Assembly: GCA_026745465.1 (NCBI GenBank)
Contig: JACYXH010000473.1
Location: 2,827,191-2,891,190, forward strand
Direction of reading: 5' to 3'
DNA from: Lota lota
Taxonomy: Eukaryota > Chordata > Actinopteri > Gadiformes > Lotidae
DNA length: 64,000 nucleotides
In this document: one piece after another, positions 55,031 to 64,000 of the stretch
How positions within the stretch are numbered: the first letter of the stretch is position 1
How the letters are laid out: each line of letters starts with the position of its first letter
Translations under genes and position numbers: made by a program
Notes under the pieces: model-generated
What the model saw: the letters and a program-made list of their open reading frames with translations, nothing else
What the model was told of the DNA's origin: nothing
Databases searched by the model: none

Positions 55031-55281
55031 TCTATTTCATGTAGGCTACGCCGTCTAGGCTTCGCCTTATGGGCTTGTCCCGTGCACTGAATTTTTTTTC
55101 ATTAATGCACCAATCAACGTGGGCACAGCCCACACTTCCCACGACACAGTGTATATAACGCGGCGCACAGCTGTGTTCGTCCTCTTTTTTCGTTCAGCAT
55201 TTGCACTAAACTAAAATCGGAATTAACCGTGATGAATTCATGCAGCAGTGGCGTGGCGTTGCCACCATTTCCACTTCCATT
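55031..55281 (+). other. ~250-base junction spacer, LTR/promoter-like
   Basis: Present between units 1-2 and 2-3 but not to the right of unit 3. On the + strand it has CCAATCAA, then TATATAACGCGG about 45 bases later, then a pyrimidine run, the layout of a pol II promoter or a solo-LTR fragment. It begins near TGTAGGCTACGCC. The direction is opposite to the rapunzel genes. No coding. An identical copy lies at 57895-58145. Confidence 0.5.
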
Positions 55282-58145
55282 TCATTTCCACCCACCTCAT
55301 TTATATAAAGAACCCTGTTAATCATTACATATTTATTCTAGCATCTTTGCACTCTGCAGCATTGCAACAAACTTCATTGTTGTTGTTTTAGTTAGTTAAA
55401 TATTTACCTTTGTTTAGCTTAGTTGTCCTTGTTTTAGCTGTATGTCTATTCTGGTTTAGTGCCTTGAAGCAGAGTCAAATTTATTGTGGGTGTACACACA
55501 CTTGGCCAATAAAGCTGATGACTGACTGATAGTAGACAATGTATAGTGCAAATGCTATAGGTATGTTATATGTTTTGATATAGTTAGCAATTTATATATA
55601 ATGCAAACACTATATGTACGTTTTATGTTCTCTGGTACATTTAGCAATTAATACCTTTTTTTTAAGAGCCCTCAACAATTCTACTGTAAGTTCATACATG
55701 GTGTGGAGGTGTTCTGTTTAACGTTTTTAAACTTCCCATCTCCCCCAATGGTACAATTATATCAAAGCCTGAAAGTAAATACACCTTGTAAACAAAAAAG
55801 GGATTGTGAAAACATTTGACACATAACAGCAGCATTTATTGTGGCAGCTAATACACAAAAGCATGGACTCCATTTAAACAAAATATCCCACACAGCATTT
55901 AAACAAAATATCCCACACAGCATTGATGTGTCAACCAAAATAATCGATACATTAGAATAAATTCCAGGCATCCTGACAATACAACTAAATCTCTAAAATA
56001 TTCCCGGCATGATTAACTATCTTTGGATTGGTCGAGAGTGGATTCAGGGACTTAAGTGACCCAACCCCTTCCCCCACCCCACCTGAAGTGCTTCCATAAT
56101 GATATGGACAGAATCATACCCCTCCCTTTCCTCCCACCCCGCCCCACCCCTTCCTCACTCCCTCCCTCCCTCCCTCCCCCATCTCACCCTCTTCCACCAC
56201 CCCTCCCACTCTCCCACCTACCCATCTCCCCTTCCTCCAACCTCCCCTCCGACCTCTCTCTCAGATCTACGGCAGGCTCTCGTCCTTGCATTGACTCAGC
56301 ACCTCCTCCATCTGCTTCTGAATCTCCTGCACCCTCTTAGCCCACTTCTGGGCCACCTCCTCCTCGTCGTCCTCCGTGACCGCCGTATAGGCCATGAGCG
56401 CGATGAGGCCCATGTGGAAAAGGAGGCGCAGGTGGGAGCAGCGGTGCTCCATGATGGTGCGGTCGCGGTCGCAGTGGTCTAAGTACACCAGCAGGAGGGG
56501 CCGGCCGAACACGGAGCCCTTGCCCATCACGCCACGGTAGTAGACGTCGAGGCTCATGTCCGCCTTGTCCCGCTCGTAGATCCTCTCGAAGGTCTTCATG
56601 TGGAGGTCTGCGTGGTCTGGGTCCTTCTTCACCCGGGTCACCATGTTGCAGAAGGCGGTGTACTGGTGCTTGATGAACTCCTCGTACTTGCCAAAGGTCT
56701 CGTTGACCTCGTCAATCTTGATCTTCTGCAGGCACTTCCGGTTCTTTGCCGAGATCCTCTCTATCTGGCAGTGCAGTGCCTGGAAGTCCTTCTCCATGGG
56801 GTGGGCCTCGTCTTCCTGGAGGCCCTTGCGCAGCAGCCCGACCAGGGGGGAGATGATGCCACAGATGGGGTCGATGGAGGAGGCGAAGGACGAGACCTTC
56901 TCCACGCAGCATAGCACCTTGACCACCGTCTTCAACATGGCGTCTGCCATTGCTCCTGCTTCTCAGCCGCTCAGCTGCTCTGTACTTCGAGATCTAGAAA
57001 TGTGGCGTAGAGTCTGTAGACAGAAACACAGTATCTATTTAACATTGAAGTCTCTTCTGATATTATTTTTATTATTCTAAAAATATATATTATTATTAGT
57101 AATAAAAGATCAGGTTTGTGTGAAAGGTGTTTTTTAACAGAGCAATGTGAATAAGACCTGAGGGGGTTGGTTAAATATTTGTTGTCATTGCTGCGTTAGC
57201 ATCAGTGTGTCACCAAGGGAAACTGAGCTCAGATGGTGTGTGGGGTTGTTCTCTATCTGCAGCACCATCAACATGTAAGAGGAGCCTGTAGGTCCACCAT
57301 ATGTTCACATGTCTGGAGTCTCAATGTTTTATTTGATGGCCTTAATCATCTCTTTTAAATATGGCAACGTTATTAATAATTGTAGCTGTCATTAAGTAGC
57401 AGTGACGCTTTATTTTACAAGGCAAGATCACACCCACTTCCACAGAATCAAACCTTTTGTATCCATTCATATCTGTGACATTAATCACCAGATCCATGTC
57501 CTGTTTTTCAATAACTTTATGAATAGTTGGTGGTGGGTGTGTCTTAGGTCTTTGGCCTACTCTTTACAGTAACGTGAAGGATAACAACTTTTTTATATAT
57601 TTAATTGCTCCTTTTACAGACATATCCACATTGCATTATTAAATATAGTCACATAGCAGAGCTCTTACAATTATTTGTTTTGATGAGACTGATGTAATTT
57701 CCTGATTCTTAACTATACCACAATCAATCATTGTACTTATTTTCTCTTTCATCTGTTCAAACCATGTTCAATTGCAATCAACTGTAACGCGGAATGTTAA
57801 ATGACCTCGTCCGACACGTTATAACAGTCTAATAATGTATACGCTGACTTACCTGTGATGAAACAATCGAGCTTATTCTGCCTACATGGGATGTTCTATT
57901 TCATGTAGGCTACGCCGTCTAGGCTTCGCCTTATGGGCTTGTCCCGTGCACTGAATTTTTTTTCATTAATGCACCAATCAACGTGGGCACAGCCCACACT
58001 TCCCACGACACAGTGTATATAACGCGGCGCACAGCTGTGTTCGTCCTCTTTTTTCGTTCAGCATTTGCACTAAACTAAAATCGGAATTAACCGTGATGAA
58101 TTCATGCAGCAGTGGCGTGGCGTTGCCACCATTTCCACTTCCATT
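55282..58145. repeat. rapunzel tandem unit 2 (2864 bp, chimeric)
   Basis: Second unit. Left of about 56604 it shares unit 3 variants; right of about 56940 it shares unit 1 variants. Coding starts of adjacent units are exactly 2864 bases apart. Confidence 0.95.
56267..56950 (-). CDS. rapunzel-like protein, copy 2
   Basis: A 227-aa intact copy, one residue different from copy 1 (Leu116 instead of Pro116) and one from copy 3 (Ala4 instead of Gly4). The 5' UTR donor is at 57852 and the acceptor is equivalent to copy 1. Its 5' half and upstream region follow copy 1; its 3' half and 3' UTR follow copy 3. The upstream region includes the junction spacer, so its distal promoter resembles that of copy 1, not that of copy 3. 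Confidence 0.85.
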   Translation of the reverse strand: MADAMLKTVVKVLCCVEKVSSFASSIDPICGIISPLVGLLRKGLQEDEAHPMEKDFQALHCQIERISAKNRKCLQKIKIDEVNETFGKYEEFIKHQYTAFCNMVTRVKKDPDHADLHMKTFERIYERDKADMSLDVYYRGVMGKGSVFGRPLLLVYLDHCDRDRTIMEHRCSHLRLLFHMGLIALMAYTAVTEDDEEEVAQKWAKRVQEIQKQMEEVLSQCKDESLP

Positions 58146-60761
58146 TCATTTCCACCCACCTCATTTATATAAAGAACCCTGTTAATCATTACATATTTAT
58201 TCTAGCATCTTTGCACTCTGCAGCATTGCAACAAACTTCATTGTTGTTGTTTTAGTTAGTTAAATATTTACCTTTGTTTAGCTTAGTTGTCCTTGTTTTA
58301 GCTGTATGTCTATTCTGGTTTAGTGCCTTGAAGCAGAGTCAAATTTATTGTGGGTGTACACACACTTGGCCAATAAAGCTGATGACTGACTGATAGTAGA
58401 CAATGTATAGTGCAAATGCTATAGGTATGTTATATGTTTTGATATAGTTAGCAATTTATATATAATGCAAACACTATATGTACGTTTTATGTTCTCTGGT
58501 ACATTTAGCAATTAATACCTTTTTTTTAAGAGCCCTCAACAATTCTACTGTAAGTTCATACATGGTGTGGAGGTGTTCTGTTTAACGTTTTTAAACTTCC
58601 CATCTCCCCCAATGGTACAATTATATCAAAGCCTGAAAGTAAATACACCTTGTAAACAAAAAAGGGATTGTGAAAACATTTGACACATAACAGCAGCATT
58701 TATTGTGGCAGCTAATACACAAAAGCATGGACTCCATTTAAACAAAATATCCCACACAGCATTTAAACAAAATATCCCACACAGCATTGATGTGTCAACC
58801 AAAATAATCGATACATTAGAATAAATTCCAGGCATCCTGACAATACAACTAAATCTCTAAAATATTCCCGGCATGATTAACTATCTTTGGATTGGTCGAG
58901 AGTGGATTCAGGGACTTAAGTGACCCAACCCCTTCCCCCACCCCACCTGAAGTGCTTCCATAATGATATGGACAGAATCATACCCCTCCCTTTCCTCCCA
59001 CCCCGCCCCACCCCTTCCTCACTCCCTCCCTCCCTCCCTCCCCCATCTCACCCTCTTCCACCACCCCTCCCACTCTCCCACCTACCCATCTCCCCTTCCT
59101 CCAACCTCCCCTCCGACCTCTCTCTCAGATCTACGGCAGGCTCTCGTCCTTGCATTGACTCAGCACCTCCTCCATCTGCTTCTGAATCTCCTGCACCCTC
59201 TTAGCCCACTTCTGGGCCACCTCCTCCTCGTCGTCCTCCGTGACCGCCGTATAGGCCATGAGCGCGATGAGGCCCATGTGGAAAAGGAGGCGCAGGTGGG
59301 AGCAGCGGTGCTCCATGATGGTGCGGTCGCGGTCGCAGTGGTCTAAGTACACCAGCAGGAGGGGCCGGCCGAACACGGAGCCCTTGCCCATCACGCCACG
59401 GTAGTAGACGTCGAGGCTCATGTCCGCCTTGTCCCGCTCGTAGATCCTCTCGAAGGTCTTCATGTGGAGGTCTGCGTGGTCTGGGTCCTTCTTCACCCGG
59501 GTCACCATGTTGCAGAAGGCGGTGTACTGGTGCTTGATGAACTCCTCGTACTTGCCAAAGGTCTCGTTGACCTCGTCAATCTTGATCTTCTGCAGGCACT
59601 TCCGGTTCTTTGCCGAGATCCTCTCTATCTGGCAGTGCAGTGCCTGGAAGTCCTTCTCCATGGGGTGGGCCTCGTCTTCCTGGAGGCCCTTGCGCAGCAG
59701 CCCGACCAGGGGGGAGATGATGCCACAGATGGGGTCGATGGAGGAGGCGAAGGACGAGACCTTCTCCACGCAGCATAGCACCTTGACCACCGTCTTCAAC
59801 ATGCCGTCTGCCATTGCTCCTGCTTCTCAGCCGCTCAGCTGCTCTGTACTTTGAGATCTAGAAATGTGGCGTAGAGTCTGTAGACAGAAACACAGTATCT
59901 ATTTAACATTGAAGTCTCTTCTGATATTATTTGTATTATTCTAAAAAGATATATTATTATTAGTAATAAAAGATCAGGCTTGTGTGAAAGGTGTTTTTTA
60001 ACAGAGCAATGTGAATAAGACCTGAGGGGGTTGGTTAAATATTTGTTGTCATTGCTGCGTTAGCATCAGTGTGTCACCAAGGGAAACTGAGCTCAGATGG
60101 TGGGTGGGGTTGTTCTCTATTTGCAGCACCATCAACATGTAAGAGGAGCCTGTAGGTCCACCATATGTTCACATATCTGGAGTCTCAATGTTTTATTTGA
60201 TGGACTTAATCATCTCTTTTAAATATGGCAACGTTATTAATAATTGTAGCTGTCATTAAGTAGCAGTGACGCTTTATTTTACAAGGCAAGATCACACCCA
60301 CTTCCACAGAATCAAACCTTTTGTATCCATTCATATCTGTGACATTAATCACCAGATCCATATCCTGTTTTTCAATAACTTAATGAATAGTTGGTGGTGG
60401 GTGTGTCTTAGGTCTTTGGCCTACTCTTTACAGTAACGTGAAGGATAAACACTTTTTCATATATTTAATTGCTCCTTCATTATAGACATATCCACATTGC
60501 ATTATTAAATATAGTCACATAGCAGAGCTCTTACAATTATTTGTTTTGATGAGACTGATGTAATTTCCTGATTCTTAACTATACCACAATCAATCATTGT
60601 ACTTATTGTCTCTTTCATCTGTTCAAACCATGTTCAATCGCAATCAACTGTAACGCGGAATGTTAAATGACCTCGTCCGACACGTTATAACAGTCTAATA
60701 CTGTATACGCTGACTTACCTGAGATGAAACAATCGAGCTTATTCTGCCTACATGGGATGTT
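58146..60761. repeat. rapunzel tandem unit 3 (~2616 bp, no right spacer)
   Basis: Third unit. Similarity to the other units ends after CCTACATGGGATGT at about 60760, where unique sequence replaces the spacer. Its right half is the most diverged, with scattered substitutions and small indels. Confidence 0.95.
59131..59814 (-). CDS. rapunzel-like protein, copy 3
   Basis: A 227-aa intact copy with Gly4 and Leu116. The 5' UTR donor (CTCAG|GTAAGT, 60718) and acceptor are preserved. Its region upstream of the first exon is unique sequence (from about 60762), so this copy probably has the ancestral promoter, while copies 1 and 2 start next to the junction spacer. Confidence 0.85.
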   Translation of the reverse strand: MADGMLKTVVKVLCCVEKVSSFASSIDPICGIISPLVGLLRKGLQEDEAHPMEKDFQALHCQIERISAKNRKCLQKIKIDEVNETFGKYEEFIKHQYTAFCNMVTRVKKDPDHADLHMKTFERIYERDKADMSLDVYYRGVMGKGSVFGRPLLLVYLDHCDRDRTIMEHRCSHLRLLFHMGLIALMAYTAVTEDDEEEVAQKWAKRVQEIQKQMEEVLSQCKDESLP

Positions 60762-62472
60762 TCCTTCCACCATTTTCCTCTAGTCAAATAAAGACAGCCC
60801 CTTTGCTCCAAATAAGGGCATATGAACGCGGAAGTGGCTCGTATTTGACGAGTATTGATTTGCTAGCGAGGAATGTCGTTGACAAGGGAAAGGGCTATTG
60901 GTGGTTAAACCCCGGGCTGCGCTTCGGTTTAGAAACACCAGCTGAGGACAGCGCAGGGTTTATCGTCTGCGTTGTTTTGCTCCGGTTACATCAAAGCCAC
61001 ACCTTCCTAGTCCGTGTTGGTTAAAAGGAAATAAGCAATGATAGTATCTTATTTATAATACTAGCAGAAAAGCCAATGAGCGCATGACTAAACATTATAA
61101 ACTTGATTCATCCTTCAGGATGTGAAACTTGGATCGGTCAAAAGTGACTAGTTCCTAGTGTGTTGACCCGGTGCATGCTCTATATGACGGAGAGCAGTCC
61201 CAACAACAATCGATGCTCAATGCGGACAATTTAGGAAGCAAATGTTCCACAGCAACATTTTCAGCCGCAGAAGAAGTCAGTTCATTAGAAATGTAGCATT
61301 GGTGCAAAAGTAACTTTTTATGTTCTTTAAAAAAAAAAAATCCACAGGACCTTTGCATGCATCGATAAGAGGCGGTGCAGTTTCTTTGTTATCCTAGATG
61401 TTTTTGATATAAAATTTATAAAGGTGAAGATAATAAATTGTACCAATTATCAAACCATAATAATCATAATTTCCGACAAACATACTGAAATACAAATACA
61501 TACTATCAAACACATTTATATGCACTTGTTTACAGAACATCCACATCCTAACTTAATCGTATAGTCTTCAGGAGAAACTTGAAATGTGTCTATACTGACA
61601 TTGTGATGGTTCCACTTGCAGTGCTAAGGCCTATCTGTTGGCCTAAGGCCTAAGAATGCTGAAATTTTTTTGTTTAAAATATAGATAAATAAAAACGTGA
61701 TTGACTTCTTGGAAGTAAAAGTGGGAAAACATCTGCAGAGGCTTCCAACAACATAAGTCTACCCACACCAGCACCACCATTGCACTCACATTTACACAAT
61801 GCACACGTGCACTTAACGTCTAAATACTGGCTTGGAATTGTAATATAAATCCATATTTAGTCATTTAACAGACTCTCCAAAATGACAGATGAATGAAGCT
61901 GAGAAGTTGTAGCACTACACAAATGCTGCATGACCAAGTTTCTACAACAGACATAGTGTAGAGTTGCAAATGTTTCAAAATGATAGTAATGGTGACAAAT
62001 TATAATTTGATAAAACCCACCTTTACGATCATATTCAGAGACTTGTACAATATTTACCAACTCAACCGCTGTCAGTAGCTACAACTCTTTGCATTATAGG
62101 ATAAATACAACATCATGTAATGTTTATCTTTCACTCATTGATAAGATAATTGATGGGAAAGTGATCACCTGTGGAACTTTCTATGCATTTACATCTTTAA
62201 TGGTTTTTGTTATTTGGTCATCAACATATTTTTCATGACGATAATGATAGTTTGTTGGATGGATTGTCAATTTGTTATGCCTTTGCTTTGCCCTCTCCAA
62301 CATGGATGATGAGTATCTTATAATAAAGGAATATATTATTTTGAACATAACTGCTCAGTGAAATAATAGTCAAATGAACACTGAAATAAACAATTCAATC
62401 AAGTTCAATCGAATGCAATCAAATTAAAATCACCCAAATCTCCACTAACTAATGAGTGCTTAAACATAATCA

Positions 62473-62483
62473 CCCCCCCCCCC

Positions 62484-62540
<57 letters not shown>
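62473..62540. repeat. C-run plus (CA)n
   Basis: A 14-C run leads directly into about 27 CA units, followed by CACTC variants. Confidence 0.95.
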
Positions 62541-62544
<4 letters not shown>

Positions 62545-62720
62545 TCACTCAGAAACCACACACACACACTCAGAATCCACACACACAGACACACACACAC
62601 ACACATGCACTCAACATACACGTCACAACCCAGAGGGTCCTCCATGTGCTATAGAGTGTACAGTATAATCTCTGGTCGGTTCCCTTCCTCTATCTGTTAG
62701 GTTGTGACCACTCTCATATT

Positions 62721-62859
<139 letters not shown>

Positions 62860-63040
62860 GCTTTTGCTACCTTGTCTCTCGACTTCCATTCTTAGGACTG
62901 CTTGGTCGCCTGAACTCTCCAGTTATTTGGTTTCAGGTAAACAACACTCCAACAGCTAAAGCCAATGTTACAAACACATGTTTTGGGTGACATTTTTGGG
63001 GGGATTAGAAAGGTAGAAAGGTTAAGCCTTCTATTGAACC

Positions 63041-63041
<1 letters not shown>

Positions 63042-63087
<46 letters not shown>
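63042..63087. repeat. poly-C tract of about 46 bases
   Basis: One uninterrupted C-run, very long for a vertebrate genome; its length is uncertain in any assembly. Confidence 0.9.
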
Positions 63088-63088
<1 letters not shown>

Positions 63089-63507
63089 CCAGAGGGGTGA
63101 GCCGAGTTCAGCCATAGCCTGGCCTGCATTTGCTTATTAGCTGCCCTGCTTTATTTATTTTCATGTTTTTTGTTCTGGAGTACAGATGCTGGAAATCTGG
63201 ACCTGATGACGGACGTCAAACCAGGTTCTGCAGAAATGTATCAGACACTATTACAGCTGTTGCTCATTGCCGGGTGAGTCAAGTTAAAATGGTTTATACT
63301 TGGTTTAAACTACTAGTAAGTAGAATGGCTATATTTAGGATTAAATGCTTGTTATTATTGTTCGGATCTTCGTTATTCAGCCCTCCGAAAAGGCTCACCA
63401 GGAAGCACGCAATGTTATAACTCGTGTTTTGTCCATAATTTTTATTTTAAATCAAATGACCACAGGTCATAAACCTGAAATACAACAAAGAATAACAATA
63501 CATTATT

Positions 63508-63510
<3 letters not shown>

Positions 63511-63559
<49 letters not shown>
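63511..63559. repeat. (AT)n microsatellite
   Basis: About 24 AT units. Confidence 0.97.
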
Positions 63560-63562
<3 letters not shown>

Positions 63563-63831
63563 ATATTGTAAATAACGAAAACACATAAGCCTGCAACACC
63601 GTTACCACCGCCACCAGAAACCAGCCGAGTGCTTTGAACAATTAGCACAAGACAAATAAGCCTGCACTCGGCTAACTTCCACCGACACAGTGAGGCAAAC
63701 GTTCAGTACTTAAATATACAAGTAACCCAAACATTAATAATTGACAGAGTAGTTCCATACCAACGGACTGTGCTCCTGATGCTTGTTTGCCGTGGAATGT
63801 TTATCAGGTGCCGTAATTTTAGTCGTGAAGC

Positions 63832-63891
63832 TGCGCATGCGCACATAACGTAACATATCTAAACAAGACATCGTGAAGCTGCGCATGCGCA
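63832..63891. promoter_or_regulatory. two perfect NRF-1-type sites in a 48-bp direct repeat
   Basis: TGCGCATGCGCA occurs at 63832-63843 and 63880-63891, inside a duplicated ~40-base segment (GTGAAGCTGCGCATGCGCAC plus ATAAC...). This palindrome matches the NRF-1 consensus, typical of core promoters of housekeeping and mitochondrial genes. It probably marks the start region of a gene beyond the right edge, or of an unrecognised exon nearby. Confidence 0.6.
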
Positions 63892-64000
63892 CATAACATA
63901 ACATAGCTAAAGAACTTACTCGTTCTCCATTTAATTTAACAGATACCCATTTGCTTCTCTTTTTTAATTCTATTTACATCCTGAGCTAGAAGTCTCAACA

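Larger units (their letters stand above)
52427..55281. repeat. rapunzel tandem unit 1 (~2855 bp)
   Basis: First of three direct repeats; it starts at TCATTTCCACCCACC, where similarity between copies begins. It contains the gene at 53403-54086, its UTR intron and a ~250-base spacer at the right end. The left half differs from units 2 and 3 at many positions; the right half matches unit 2 nearly perfectly. Confidence 0.95.

Overview
The window is vertebrate, almost certainly teleost, genomic DNA. It has split genes with GT-AG introns, tRNA-derived SINE remnants and dense (CA)n/(TG)n microsatellites, plus a tandem array of rapunzel-type genes, a family I know from bony fish. The very high dinucleotide-repeat load would suit a gadiform (cod-like) fish, but that is only an inference. 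All seven genes I can support are on the minus strand, so each is read from high to low coordinates.

Layout, left to right: (1) 637-862, the first coding exon of macf1, the rest of the gene lying beyond the left edge; a possible non-coding upstream exon sits near 8.24-8.4 kb. (2) 10.8-12.0 kb, complete ndufs5 (complex I subunit, two coding exons, 106 aa). (3) 15.6-26.8 kb, complete rnf19b (RBR E3 ubiquitin ligase, nine coding exons, 836 aa), with a coding 27-bp minisatellite in its last exon. (4) 26.9-36.8 kb, no recognised gene: microsatellites, a broken pogo/Tigger-like DNA transposon and SINE pieces. (5) 37.3-42.9 kb, complete ak2 (adenylate kinase 2, six exons, 249 aa), with a foldback element in intron 2. 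(6) 44.1-51.4 kb, complete krit1/CCM1 (sixteen coding exons, 745 aa). (7) 52.4-60.8 kb, three tandem ~2.86 kb units, each carrying one intact 227-aa rapunzel-like gene. (8) 60.8-64 kb, simple repeats and, near the right edge, a duplicated perfect NRF-1-type palindrome that looks like a promoter.

Exon boundaries for ndufs5, rnf19b, ak2 and krit1 were placed by hand from homology remembered for the human proteins and from GT/AG sites. The reading phases add up exactly in every gene. ndufs5-macf1 and ak2-rnf19b keep the relative order and orientation I recall from human chromosome 1p. The genes are not one pathway.

Most interesting: (a) two introns (rnf19b intron 3, krit1 intron 3) have AC repeats at the 5' splice site and GT repeats at the 3' splice site, so the pre-mRNA could fold and bring the splice sites together in place of a polypyrimidine tract; (b) the middle rapunzel copy is a left/right chimera of its neighbours, the expected product of unequal crossing-over inside the coding region; (c) a 9-residue repeat has expanded nine-fold in the Rnf19b tail; (d) an intronic minisatellite in krit1 appears to have copied the exon-intron junction, including the 5' splice site.
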